From: Paraburkholderia xenovorans LB400 | GTDB taxonomy: Bacteria > Pseudomonadota > Gammaproteobacteria > Burkholderiales > Burkholderiaceae | Reading direction: 5' to 3' | Assembly: GCF_000013645.1 (NCBI RefSeq) | Contig: NC_007951.1 | Coordinates: forward strand, 4,774,001 to 4,838,000 | DNA: 64,000 nt | Shown: piece after piece, positions 43,972 through 53,089 of the stretch | Layout: the number at the start of each line of letters is the position of its first letter | Numbering within the stretch: the stretch's first letter is position 1 | The notes under the pieces: model-generated | Seen by the model: only the letters and a program-made list of their open reading frames with translations | Databases searched by the model: none | Told to the model about the DNA's origin: nothing | Position numbers and translations under genes: made by a program

Positions 43972-44005
43972 CTTGAACAACGGAAATCAGCGAGACGGGC
44001 GAACG

Positions 44006-44770
44006 TTATGCCACTTTTTTCGCCAAGCCGAGATACGTTTCGATCACGCGCGGATTCTGCGCCAGTTCCGCTGCCGGGCCTTCCAGCGCCAGTTCGCCGG
44101 TTTCCAACACGTAGCCATAATCGGAGATCTGGAGCGCGGCCCGCGCGTTCTGCTCGATCAGCAACGTGGCCACGCCGGTCTGCCGCAGCGCGCTAATGAT
44201 GTGGAAGATTTCTTTCACGATCAACGGCGCAAGACCGAGACTCGGCTCGTCCAGCATCAGCAGATCCGGCTTGCCCATCAATGCCCGACCCACCGCGAGC
44301 ATCTGGCGCTCGCCACCGGATAACGTTCCGGCGGCCTGCTTGCGGCGCTCCTTCAAGCGGGGGAACAACGTGAAAACCGGCTCGAGCTGGTCGAGAAAGT
44401 TGCGCTCCCCTGCCCGCTTGCGCCGATATGCACCGAGAACGAGGTTGTCCTCGACCGTCATCGACGCAAACAGCTCCCGTTTTTCCGGCACCAGACACAT
44501 GCCGCGCGCAACACGCTTTTCGACCGGCACAGCGCTGACATCTTCGCCCTGATACAAAACAGCGCCCTTCGCGTGGCCCGTGGTCGGCAACGCACCCATG
44601 ATCGCGTTCAACAGCGTGGACTTGCCTGCGCCGTTCGGGCCGATCACCGAAACGATCTGCCCCGCCCGCACCTTGATCGCCGCGCCGTGCAGCGCCTCGA
44701 CCTTGCCATAGCGGACCGACAGACCGTCCACGTCGAGAATCGGACCAGCAGCATTCATCGTGTTCTCCAT
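44006..44770 (-). CDS. livF: Branched-chain amino-acid ABC transporter ATPase LivF (operon 1)
   Basis: This 254-residue ATPase has Walker A GPNGAGKSTLLNAIMG, signature LSGGERQMLAVGRALM and Walker B LLMLDEPSLGLAPLIV. It powers uptake together with the fused permease/ATPase encoded just upstream. The preceding stop and this ATG overlap as TGATG, so the start at 44770 is favoured. Last gene of the operon. Confidence 0.93.
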   Translation of the reverse strand: MENTMNAAGPILDVDGLSVRYGKVEALHGAAIKVRAGQIVSVIGPNGAGKSTLLNAIMGALPTTGHAKGAVLYQGEDVSAVPVEKRVARGMCLVPEKRELFASMTVEDNLVLGAYRRKRAGERNFLDQLEPVFTLFPRLKERRKQAAGTLSGGERQMLAVGRALMGKPDLLMLDEPSLGLAPLIVKEIFHIISALRQTGVATLLIEQNARAALQISDYGYVLETGELALEGPAAELAQNPRVIETYLGLAKKVA

Positions 44771-46554
44771 CACTCCACCCCACCGAGATAAGCTTCCAGC
44801 ACAGCCGGGTCCTGCTGTACGTCTTGCGGCAGACCTTCTGCAATCCGGGTCCCGAACTCCATAACCACCAGCCGATCAGTGAGGTTCATCACGAAATCCA
44901 TATCGTGCTCCACCAGCAGCACACTCATGCCTTCCGCCTTCAGGCGACGCAACAGGTCGGCAAGCTGAAGCTTTTCCTGATAGCGCAGGCCGGCGGCCGG
45001 CTCATCCAGCAACAAAAGCGTCGGGTCACAGCACAGCGCGCGAGCAATTTCCAGAATTCGCTGCTGCCCCAAGGCGAGACTGCCGGCTTCGTCGTACATA
45101 TGCTGCTCGAGGCCGACGCGGCGAATCTGACGAGCCGCTTCAGCCATCAAGCGCGCTTCTTCCGCGCCGTTCAGGCGCACCACACTGCGCCAAACGCCAG
45201 CCTGACCGCGCAGATGCGCGCCGATCGCGACATTCTCGAGCACCGTCATGCCCGGCAGCAGCTTGACGTGCTGGAAGGTGCGGCCGATTCCGCGCTTGAC
45301 GATTTCACGTGAAGTCAGCGAATCGATGCGTTCGCCCCGGAATGTGATCTCGCCGCTAGTCGCTTGCAACACGCCCGTGACCAGATTGAAGGTCGTCGAC
45401 TTGCCGGCGCCGTTCGGCCCGATCAGACCGATGATCTGCCCGGCCTTCACCTCGAAGCTGACGTCGTTCACTGCAACCAGACCGCCGAACTGCTTGCGCG
45501 CCTTGTTCACGGTGAGCAGGTTTTCGCCAGCCGTCGGCTTGCTGCGCTGCGGCAACGGTTCGGCATGATCGGCAAGATGGGCGCGCGGACCCTTCGGGAA
45601 AAACCGCGCCACGAACGGCCATACGCCCTGACGAGCGTACTGCAGCAGCAGCACCATCAGGACGCCGAACACGATCACTTCGAAATTGCCGTTCTCACCG
45701 AGCAGCTTGGGCAGCAACGTTTGCAGATAGTCCTGCAGAACCGTCAGAATCGCCGCACCGAGCACCGCGCCCCAGACGTGCGATACCCCGCCCACCACGG
45801 CCATGAACAGAAACTCGATGCCGTGATTCAGTCCGAACGGCGTCGGGTTCACCGCGCGTTGCAGGTGCGCGTACAGAAAGCCCGAGATCGAAGCCAGCAC
45901 GGCCGCGTAGACAAAGATCACCACCCGCATCCACGCGGTATTCACACCCATCGCTTCGGCCATCATGCCGCCGCCGCGCAGCGCGCGGATCGCCCGCCCC
46001 GGCCGGCTATTAAGCAGATTCTGAACAGAAATCACCGCGCCGAGCACGACCACCCAGATCAGGTAATAGATATGGCGGCCGGACTCCAGGTTGATGCCAA
46101 AAACATTCAGCACCGGGATTCCGTTGATGCCGTCGTATTTGCCGAGCATTTCCAGATTGCCGAACAGGTAGAACAGCGCGAGCCCCCAGGCGATCGTACC
46201 GAGCGGCAGAAAGTGCCCGGACAGACGCATCGTCACCAGCCCGAGCATCAACGCGATCAACGCCGTCACCACCACGCCCACGATCAGCGCGAACCACGGC
46301 GAGATGCCGTATTGCGTGGTCAGATATGCGGTCGCATAAGCGCCGATGCCGACAAACGCGGCCTGGCCGAAGCTCGTCATGCCGCCGATGCCGGTCAGGA
46401 GCACCAGCCCGATCGCCACGATCGAATACAGGCCGATGTAGTTGAGCAGCGTCACCCAGTACTCAGGCACGTGAATCGGTTGCGGCAACACCGGCAGCGC
46501 GAACAGCACCACGAGGAACAACCAGAAGAACTTGTTTTGCATGATCCTTTTCAT
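44770..46554 (-). CDS. Fused LivM permease / LivG ATPase (operon 1)
   Basis: This 594-residue fusion protein has an N-terminal portion (about 1-320) that is a LivM-type membrane permease (NYIGLYSIVAIGLVLLTGIGG, FVGIGAYATAYLTT, GLNHGIEFLFMAVVGG). The C-terminal portion from about residue 345 is a LivG-type ATPase with GLIGPNGAGKSTTFNLVTG and LALGQQRILEIARAL and Walker B LLLLDEPAAGL. Such fusions occur in this group of bacteria. ATG 46554 begins MKRIMQNKFFW, a few bases after the livH stop. The transport substrate is inferred from homology only. Confidence 0.92.
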   Translation of the reverse strand: MKRIMQNKFFWLFLVVLFALPVLPQPIHVPEYWVTLLNYIGLYSIVAIGLVLLTGIGGMTSFGQAAFVGIGAYATAYLTTQYGISPWFALIVGVVVTALIALMLGLVTMRLSGHFLPLGTIAWGLALFYLFGNLEMLGKYDGINGIPVLNVFGINLESGRHIYYLIWVVVLGAVISVQNLLNSRPGRAIRALRGGGMMAEAMGVNTAWMRVVIFVYAAVLASISGFLYAHLQRAVNPTPFGLNHGIEFLFMAVVGGVSHVWGAVLGAAILTVLQDYLQTLLPKLLGENGNFEVIVFGVLMVLLLQYARQGVWPFVARFFPKGPRAHLADHAEPLPQRSKPTAGENLLTVNKARKQFGGLVAVNDVSFEVKAGQIIGLIGPNGAGKSTTFNLVTGVLQATSGEITFRGERIDSLTSREIVKRGIGRTFQHVKLLPGMTVLENVAIGAHLRGQAGVWRSVVRLNGAEEARLMAEAARQIRRVGLEQHMYDEAGSLALGQQRILEIARALCCDPTLLLLDEPAAGLRYQEKLQLADLLRRLKAEGMSVLLVEHDMDFVMNLTDRLVVMEFGTRIAEGLPQDVQQDPAVLEAYLGGVE

Positions 46555-46558
46555 CGCA

Positions 46559-47614
46559 TCACTCCTCGTCCTCTTCGGTGTGCGGGCTGGCAAGACTGCG
46601 CCAGAGCAGCACCGGGATGATCAGCGTGAATACGATCACTTCCTTGTAAGCGCTCGCCCAGAACGACGAATACGATTCCAGCAGGCCCACCAGGATCGAG
46701 CCCGCGGCCGCCAGCGGATAGCTGACGAGGCCGCCGATAATGGCCCCCACGAAGCCCTTCAAACCGATCAGGAAGCCCGAGTCGTAGTAGATGGTGGTCA
46801 AGGGTGCGACGAGGATCCCGCACAGCGCACCGAGGCCCGCAGCCAGCGTGAACGCGAGGCGCCCCGCTTGCGTCGTGCCGATGCCGACGAGCCGCGCGCC
46901 GAGCCGGTTCACCGACGTCGCGCGCAATGCCTTGCCGGAGATCGAGCGGTCGAAATACAGGTAAAGCGCGCCGATCAGCACGACCGCTGTGCCGACGACC
47001 CACAAGCTCTGCCCGGAGATCGACAGGCTGCCGAGGTTGAAGGTCGCGTCGGAAAACGCGGTGGTGCGCGAACCTTCGGCACCGAACATGACGAGACCCA
47101 AGCCGACCATTGCGAAGTGCACTGCCACCGCCACGATCAGCAGCAGCAGCGTGGTTGCCTCCGCGATCGGTTCATAAGCAAGCCGGTACACATACGGCCC
47201 CATCGGAATCACGATCAGCAGCGTCAACGCGATCTGCGCGATCATCGGCAGCGGCTGCATGAAAACGCCCTGTGTGAGCGCGTAGACCGCGATTGGAAAC
47301 AGCAGGTATTTGCCGACCAGCATGACCAGCGTGCGAGCCGCATGCCGGCGCCGCTCGGGATGCCGCACCAGCCCCGCTATCTCGACGACGAAACAGGCTG
47401 CGCCCATCGCCATCAGCAACCAGCAGGTGGCCGGAAATTTCTGTGTCTGCAGTGCGGCGAGCGTCAGCGCGCCGTACGAAACAAACTCCCCCTGCGGGAT
47501 GAAGATCACCCGCGTCACGGAGAACACCAGCACCAGCGCGAGCGCGAGCAGCGCATAGATCGCGCCGGTGGTGATGCCGTCCTGCGCGAGGATCGCCGCA
47601 ATTGATAGATCCAT
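46559..47614 (-). CDS. livH: Branched-chain amino-acid ABC transporter permease LivH (operon 1)
   Basis: This 351-residue LivH-type inner-membrane permease begins MDLSIAAILAQDGITTGAIYALLALALVLVFSVT-like and has multiple spans. I choose ATG 47614 with GAGGA upstream; the frame is open to 47695 but that part has no family sequence. It is downstream of the binding-protein gene, with a strong hairpin in the gap. Confidence 0.92.
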   Translation of the reverse strand: MDLSIAAILAQDGITTGAIYALLALALVLVFSVTRVIFIPQGEFVSYGALTLAALQTQKFPATCWLLMAMGAACFVVEIAGLVRHPERRRHAARTLVMLVGKYLLFPIAVYALTQGVFMQPLPMIAQIALTLLIVIPMGPYVYRLAYEPIAEATTLLLLIVAVAVHFAMVGLGLVMFGAEGSRTTAFSDATFNLGSLSISGQSLWVVGTAVVLIGALYLYFDRSISGKALRATSVNRLGARLVGIGTTQAGRLAFTLAAGLGALCGILVAPLTTIYYDSGFLIGLKGFVGAIIGGLVSYPLAAAGSILVGLLESYSSFWASAYKEVIVFTLIIPVLLWRSLASPHTEEDEE

Positions 47615-47707
47615 ACTTCCTCGTCCTGAAGCGTCGAAATCGAAACCGGGAAACAGTCGGAACGGCAGAACCAGCGGCCGTCCATCGACCCGCAATATCA
47701 GAAAAGG

Positions 47708-47740
47708 CGACCGCCGCGCCGGAACACGGCGCGGCGGTCG
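47708..47740 (-). terminator. Intercistronic hairpin between binding-protein gene and livH
   Basis: A perfect 14-bp stem (47708-47721 with 47727-47740) and a 5-base loop are followed on the minus strand by CCTTTTC. The weak T-run suggests partial termination or 3'-end protection, which would give more binding protein than permease. Confidence 0.6.
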
Positions 47741-47819
47741 ATGCCATTGTCATCGAACAGAATGGCAATGCGGCGTCACATGCCGCACGTTGCGCGAGAG
47801 GCGCGTACCGCTTTTGTAT

Positions 47820-48980
47820 TTAGTCGTTCTGCAGCTTCCACTTGCCGTCGACGATCTGCACGATCACGCGTGCGCGCTTGTCGAGGCCGTTGTGGTCGGT
47901 CGGCGTGGTATTCATGATGCCGTGCGAGACCGGCAGCTCCTTGATGTTCTCAAGTGCGCCGCGCAGTGCCACGCGAAATGCTTCGGTACCCGGCTGCGCC
48001 GTCTTCAGCGCGACGGGAATCGCCGCTTGCAGCATCTGGCCGGCATCCCACGCGTGGCCGCCGAACGTCGCCACCGAGCCTGCGCCATACGCTTTCTCAT
48101 ACGCCGCCTTATAGGCCTCCGACGACTTCTTCACCGGATTCGATGCCTGCAACTGGTCCGCCACGAGGATCGGACCGGCCGGCAGGAATTCGCCTTCGCA
48201 GTCCTTGCCGCACACGCGCAGGAAGTCGTTATTGGCGACGCCGTGCGTCTGGTAGACCTTGCCCTTGTAGCCGCGCTCCTTGAGCGTCTTGGCCGGCAGA
48301 GCCGACGGCGTGCCCGCGCCCGCGATCAGCACGGCGTCGGGATTGGCGCCCATCGTCTTCAACACCTGACCCGTCACCGACGCGTCGGTGCGGTTAAAGC
48401 GCTCGTTGGAGACGATCTTCAGGTTGTGCGCGGCGGCCGCGGCGGTGAAGACGTTGTTCCAGCCGTCCCCGTACGCATCCGCGAAGCCGATGAAGCCCAC
48501 CGTCTTCACGCCGTGATGCTCCATATAGTCGGCGATAGCGTCCGCCATCAGGCTGTCGTTTTGCGGCGGTTTGAAGGCCCATGCGCGCTTCGCGTCCATC
48601 GGCGAAATGATCGCCGCCGACGCCGCCAGCGAGATCACCGGCGTCTTGCCTTCGGCAGCGGCGTCGAGCATGGCGAGCGAATTCGGCGTAACGGTCGAAC
48701 CGATGATCGCGTCGACGTGATCTTCGTCGATCAGCTTGCGCGTGTTTTGCACGGCTTTGCCGGTGTCCGATGCGTCGTCGAGAATGATGTACTGCACGGT
48801 CTTGCCGCCGATCTCTTTCGGCAGCAGCGCAATCGTGTTCTTTTCAGGAATCCCGAGCGATGCAGCCGGCCCCGTCGTGGAAAGCGTGACGCCGATTTTC
48901 ACCTGCGCGAATGCCGCGCCCGCGCCGCACATCAACGCCACGGCAATGCCGGTGCGTACCCATTGCTTTGTCTTTTTCAT
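47820..48980 (-). CDS. ABC transporter periplasmic binding protein A (operon 1)
   Basis: This 386-residue type I binding protein has a signal peptide ending AAFA (about residue 25), then QVKIGVTLSTTGPAASLGIPEKNTIALLPKE. A paired cysteine region VCGKDCEGEFLPAGP is shared with the adjacent paralog. The opening and context suggest branched-chain or related amino-acid uptake with livH, the LivM-LivG fusion and livF; the true ligand is unknown. Confidence 0.92.
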   Translation of the reverse strand: MKKTKQWVRTGIAVALMCGAGAAFAQVKIGVTLSTTGPAASLGIPEKNTIALLPKEIGGKTVQYIILDDASDTGKAVQNTRKLIDEDHVDAIIGSTVTPNSLAMLDAAAEGKTPVISLAASAAIISPMDAKRAWAFKPPQNDSLMADAIADYMEHHGVKTVGFIGFADAYGDGWNNVFTAAAAAHNLKIVSNERFNRTDASVTGQVLKTMGANPDAVLIAGAGTPSALPAKTLKERGYKGKVYQTHGVANNDFLRVCGKDCEGEFLPAGPILVADQLQASNPVKKSSEAYKAAYEKAYGAGSVATFGGHAWDAGQMLQAAIPVALKTAQPGTEAFRVALRGALENIKELPVSHGIMNTTPTDHNGLDKRARVIVQIVDGKWKLQND

Positions 48981-49171
48981 TGCAAGTCTCCGAACGCTTT
49001 GAAGCGCGTATCTGTAATCGGCTCACGGGCCGGGTGTCTGAATCTAGTTATAGGGTTCTGGCGTGCCAAGCATGGTTTTCCCTGCTCAGCGCGAATGCCT
49101 TTGCTGCCTGGGTGCCACCTTCCTGCTGCTTACTACGACTGCAAACTGCTGCGATATCCTGCAAACAAAAC
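48981..49171 (-). other. Leader of the operon 1 binding-protein gene
   Basis: About 190 bases lie between the predicted promoter and the start codon. No ORF is supported. The sequence would be an untranslated leader; I see no known riboswitch in it. Confidence 0.4.
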
Positions 49172-49215
49172 ACTAATATGTTAGTAGTATTGCGTTCCGC
49201 GCGATCGACGGTCAA
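49172..49215 (-). promoter_or_regulatory. Promoter and inverted repeat ahead of liv operon 1
   Basis: On the minus strand TTGACC (49210-49215), an 18-base spacer and AATACT (49186-49191) make a plausible sigma-70 promoter. Directly downstream ACTAA...TTAGT (49172-49185) forms a short inverted repeat where an operator could sit. Confidence 0.5.
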
Positions 49216-49285
49216 TAGACCGCCACCCAAATGCGGGTTTGTCCTGAAGCCGCGGAACCACACTTCTTCACGCGATGCGGACAAT

Positions 49286-49318
49286 AAAAAAGACGCGTCA
49301 ACTGCACGCGTCTTTTTT
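49286..49318. terminator. Terminator after binding protein B
   Basis: AAGACGCGT and ACGCGTCTT pair with A-run and T-run flanks, so it can act in either direction. It separates the two tandem binding-protein genes into distinct transcription units. Confidence 0.88.
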
Positions 49319-49347
49319 AATGGGGATCCGTATCGCTTCGCCTTCGC

Positions 49348-50514
49348 TCAGTCGCCGGACAACTTCCACTTGCCGCCGACAATCTCCACCATGACGCGCG
49401 CCCGCTGGTCGAGACCGGAATGGTCGTTCGCGCTCATGTTGAAGATGCCGTGCGACGCGGGCATGTCTTTGGTGTTTTCCAGCGCTGCACGCAGCGCCTC
49501 GCGGAACGCGGGCGTGCCCGGCTGGCCCTTCTTCAGCGCCAGCGGAATCGCGCGTTGCAGCAGCAGGCCCGCGTCCCACGCATGCCCGCCGAAGGTCGAC
49601 ACCGAGCCGACACCGTAAGCGGTTTCATACGCACGCTTATAGGCGAGCGCGCTCTTTTTCACCGGACTCGAATCGGGCAGTTGATCGGCAACGAGCAGCG
49701 GGCCGGCCGGCAGATAAGTCCCTTCGCAATCCTTGCCGCACACGCGCAGGAAATCGTTATTGGCGACGCCGTGCGTCTGATAGTACTTGCCCTTGTAGCC
49801 GCGCTCCTTGAGCGTTTTCTGCGGCAGCGCAGCCGGTGTGCCCGCGCCCGCGATCAGCACCGCATCCGGATTCCGCGACATGACTTTCAGCACCTGGCCG
49901 GTCACCGACGCGTCGTTACGCGCGAAGCGTTCGTTCGCGACGATCCTGATCTTCGCGAGGTCCGCGGCCTTGCTGAATTCCTTGAACCAGCTCTCGCCGT
50001 AAGCGTCCGAGAAGCCGATAAAGGCGACCGTTTTCACGCCGTGATTCGACATATGCTGCGCGATCGCGGTGGCCATGAGAATGTCGTTCTGCGGCGTCTT
50101 GAAGACCCACGCGCGCTTCGCATCCATCGGTTCGACGATGCTCGCCGCAGCGGCCATCGAGATCATGGGCGTGGTGGTTTCGGCGGCGACATCGATCATG
50201 GCCAGCGAGTTCGGCACCACGGTCGAGCCGATCAGCGCATCCACGTGATCTTCGCTGGTGAGCTTGCGCGTGTTCTTGACGGCCTGAGTCGAGTCGGTGG
50301 CGTCGTCGAGCATGATGTACTCGATTTTCTGGCCTGCCACTTCTTTAGGCAGCAGCGCAATCGTGTTCTTTTCCGGTATACCGAGCGACGCGGCAGGACC
50401 CGTTGCCGACACGGTCACGCCGATTTTCACGTCCGCGAAAGCATGGCTGCTCCATGCCGCGGTGACTCCAGTGGCGACCAGTGCCGCGCTGATCCAACGC
50501 AATGCCGACTTCAT
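49348..50514 (-). CDS. ABC transporter periplasmic binding protein B, paralog of A
   Basis: This 388-residue protein has a signal peptide ending SHAFA (about residue 27), followed by DVKIGVTVSATGPAASLGIPEKNTIALLPKE, nearly the same opening as protein A. Other shared blocks are NDASVTGQVLK, NPDAVLIAGAGTP and YQTHGVANNDFLRVCGKDCEG. The two are clearly tandem duplicates that have since diverged. It has its own terminator, so it may supply an alternative ligand specificity to the same transporter. Confidence 0.92.
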   Translation of the reverse strand: MKSALRWISAALVATGVTAAWSSHAFADVKIGVTVSATGPAASLGIPEKNTIALLPKEVAGQKIEYIMLDDATDSTQAVKNTRKLTSEDHVDALIGSTVVPNSLAMIDVAAETTTPMISMAAAASIVEPMDAKRAWVFKTPQNDILMATAIAQHMSNHGVKTVAFIGFSDAYGESWFKEFSKAADLAKIRIVANERFARNDASVTGQVLKVMSRNPDAVLIAGAGTPAALPQKTLKERGYKGKYYQTHGVANNDFLRVCGKDCEGTYLPAGPLLVADQLPDSSPVKKSALAYKRAYETAYGVGSVSTFGGHAWDAGLLLQRAIPLALKKGQPGTPAFREALRAALENTKDMPASHGIFNMSANDHSGLDQRARVMVEIVGGKWKLSGD

Positions 50515-51046
50515 TCCGCTCCTCTGTCTACCCCGTTATTTCATTCGAATCTAAATCCACGGATTTAAATCCCGACCCAGTGGTCGGCGAATGGGGAGTT
50601 TAGCGGACGGAAGCCACGCGCTGCAAGCGTTTTGCAGGGTTTTGCGGTGCGACATAGCGACCGCTTCGGCGAATAAAAAAGGGCCACCGAATTAGCCCGG
50701 AAATTCGAATGGCGAATAACCGGAAGCGCAAATAAAAAGCGCTGTTGGATATCAATCCAACAGCGCTTTCGTCTGGGCACTGAGTGCCTCATTGTCTCCT
50801 CGTTCTCCACCTGCAAAATTCGTGGTGCATCAGAACTGCATGAAGATTAAATGAGCACCCGCTCTACTACAACTAGCAATTACCCTAGTGGTGCACTGCG
50901 GCACTCAATTGGGGCACGTTTGCGCGGACCTGGTCCAGCCTGCCGGGGCGCCTCGGCGAAGCCGCACGACGCCGCGCTCCGGCCTCACCGCATCAAGGCC
51001 GCCACACTATATCGGACGCCGAAGCAATTGCATATTTCACGGCGCG
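50515..51046. other. Gap upstream of binding protein B
   Basis: No gene is supported. The right part is the 3' flank of liv operon 2 with its terminator (listed separately); the left part should hold the promoter for binding protein B. Confidence 0.45.
50736..50769 (-). terminator. Terminator of liv operon 2
   Basis: A 15-bp stem AAAGCGCTGTTGGAT / ATCCAACAGCGCTTT with a 4-base loop is followed on the minus strand by TTATTTG after the terminal T residues. Confidence 0.85.
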
Positions 51047-52021
51047 TCAGGCCCGCAACGGCCGCACTCGCGCGACGATCTCGCCGACAATGCCGCGCCT
51101 GAACGCCAGCACGCACGCAATGAAGATGATGCCGGTCACGATGGTCACCGATTCCCCCAGCGAGCGGAACCACTCCACGCCCGTCGACGACGCGAGCGCC
51201 GCGCCGAAATCGCCCAGCCGGTCCTCGAGCGCGACGATCAACGCCGCGCCGAGCAACGGTCCGAACAGCGTGCCCATGCCGCCGACGAGCGTCATCAGGA
51301 TCACGAGGCCCGACATGGTCCAGTACGCGTCGCTCAATGTTTCGAACCCTTGCACCAGCACCTTGAGCGACCCCGCGAGACCCGCGATTCCCGCCGACAG
51401 AATGAAGGCGAGCAGCTTGAAGCGATCCGTATCGTAGCCGAGCGACACCGCCCGCGGTTCGTTCTCCTTGATCGCCACCAGCACCTGTCCGAACGGCGAA
51501 TGCACGATCCGCACGATCAGCAGGAAAGCCAGCACCATCACGGCGAGCACGACGAAGTACAACGCCACGTCGGACGAGAGATCCAGCACGCCGAACAGCT
51601 TGCCGCGCGGCACGCCTTGCAGACCGTCCTCTCCATGCGTGAACGGCGCCTGCAGGAATACGAAGTAGACCATTTGCGCGAGCGCCAGCGTGACCATCGC
51701 AAAGTAGATGCCCTGGCGGCGAATCGCGAAGATGCCCACAATCAGCCCGAGCAAGGTGGCCGCCGCCGTGCCGGCGAGCACGCCGAGCTCCGGCGAGAAG
51801 CCGAGCGTCTGCATCGCGTAGCCCGTGACATAGCCCGCCGAGGCGAGAAACATGGCGTGGCCGAACGACAGCAATCCGGTATAGCCGATCAGCAGATTGA
51901 ACGCCGCCGCGAACAACGCGAAGCACATCACCTTCATCACGAAGAGCGGATAGATGCCGAGCACGGGCACCGCGAGAAGCACGATCAGCAGCAGACCGTA
52001 GAGCACTTTTCTCTGCATCAT
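51047..52021 (-). CDS. livM: Branched-chain amino-acid ABC transporter permease LivM (operon 2)
   Basis: This 324-residue membrane permease includes VMCFALFAAAFNLLIGYTGLL, SFGHAMFLASAGYVTGYAM and VILMTLVGGMGTLFGPLLGA. The start ATG overlaps the livH stop (ATGA at 52021-52018), showing coupling; a second ATG follows at once. Open frame continues upstream only as a shadow of livH and is not part of the gene. Last gene of operon 2. Confidence 0.93.
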   Translation of the reverse strand: MMQRKVLYGLLLIVLLAVPVLGIYPLFVMKVMCFALFAAAFNLLIGYTGLLSFGHAMFLASAGYVTGYAMQTLGFSPELGVLAGTAAATLLGLIVGIFAIRRQGIYFAMVTLALAQMVYFVFLQAPFTHGEDGLQGVPRGKLFGVLDLSSDVALYFVVLAVMVLAFLLIVRIVHSPFGQVLVAIKENEPRAVSLGYDTDRFKLLAFILSAGIAGLAGSLKVLVQGFETLSDAYWTMSGLVILMTLVGGMGTLFGPLLGAALIVALEDRLGDFGAALASSTGVEWFRSLGESVTIVTGIIFIACVLAFRRGIVGEIVARVRPLRA

Positions 52022-52902
52022 TTTTCCTTGCCGAAGAGACCCGCCGGGCGCACCAGCAACACGAGCGCCATGATCACGAAGACGACGGTCGCCGACGCTT
52101 CCGGGTAAAACACGCGCGTCAGCCCCTCGATCACGCCGAGCATCAAGCCGGTGAGAATCGAGCCCATGATCGACCCCATGCCGCCGATCACGACCACCGC
52201 GAACACGGTGATGATCATCGGCTGCCCCATCAGCGGCGAGACCTGGATCACCGGAGCGGCGAGCACACCGGCAAATGCCGCCAGCGCGACGCCGAAGCCG
52301 TATGTGAGCGTGATCATCAGCGGCACGTTGATGCCGAACGCTTCGACCAGCTTCGGGTTTTCCGTGCCGGCGCGCAGATATGCGCCAAGACGCGTCTTCT
52401 CGATCACGAACCACGTCGCGAAGCACACCACCAGCGAGGCCACCACGACCCACGCGCGATAGTTCGGCAGGAACATGAAGCCGAGATTGGTCGCGCCCGA
52501 AAGCGCCGACGGCACGTCGTACGGCTGGCCAGAGGAACCGTAGATGGAACGGAACACGCCCTCCACCACCAGCGTGAGTCCGAAGGTCAGCAACAGGCCA
52601 TACAGATGGTCGAGCTTGTAGAGCCAGCGCAGCATCGAGCGTTCGATCGCCATGCCGAACAGCCCCACGATCAACGGCGCCAGCACGAGCATCACCCAGT
52701 ACGGCAAGCCGAAATACGACAGCCCCATCCACGCGAGCATCGCGCCGAGCATGAACAACGCACCGTGCGCAAAGTTGATCACATTGAGCAAGCCGAAGAT
52801 CACCGCCAGCCCGAGACTCAGAATTGCGTAGAACGAGCCGTTCACGAGCCCCAGCAACAGCTGGCTGAGCATCGCCGGTAGCGGAACGCCAAAGATTTCC
52901 AT
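52018..52902 (-). CDS. livH: Branched-chain amino-acid ABC transporter permease LivH (operon 2)
   Basis: This 294-residue permease includes LLLGLVNGSFYAILSLGLAVIFGLLNVINFAHGALF-type LivH opening and a conserved VIGGMGSIMGSILTGLMLG. Length is standard. It lies 187 bases downstream of the binding-protein gene and overlaps livM by four bases. Confidence 0.94.
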   Translation of the reverse strand: MEIFGVPLPAMLSQLLLGLVNGSFYAILSLGLAVIFGLLNVINFAHGALFMLGAMLAWMGLSYFGLPYWVMLVLAPLIVGLFGMAIERSMLRWLYKLDHLYGLLLTFGLTLVVEGVFRSIYGSSGQPYDVPSALSGATNLGFMFLPNYRAWVVVASLVVCFATWFVIEKTRLGAYLRAGTENPKLVEAFGINVPLMITLTYGFGVALAAFAGVLAAPVIQVSPLMGQPMIITVFAVVVIGGMGSIMGSILTGLMLGVIEGLTRVFYPEASATVVFVIMALVLLVRPAGLFGKEK

Positions 52903-53089
52903 TGAAGCCTTAACCCATCGCCAAGGTGAGATCGGTCACGCACGATCCGGCCGGCGCGCGATCAGCGGCAGCGACGCCAATCGCGCGCGGCATGTGAACC
53001 GGTTTGCCGTCGACCTGTGTACCAACGCGACACTACGTATCGCACGCCAGTAGCAGCAGACAGACGGCCGTCTGGTTACCAACCAGCGC

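Noticed and set aside
45301..45316. Third parS-like motif TTTCACGTGAA in the LivM-LivG fusion gene
   Set aside because: Only the central 11 bases match; outer positions differ from the parS consensus, and it lies in a normal coding frame.
52022..52732. N-terminal extension of the operon 2 LivM open frame
   Set aside because: It runs inside livH in another frame and shows shadow composition; the true gene starts at the ATGA overlap.
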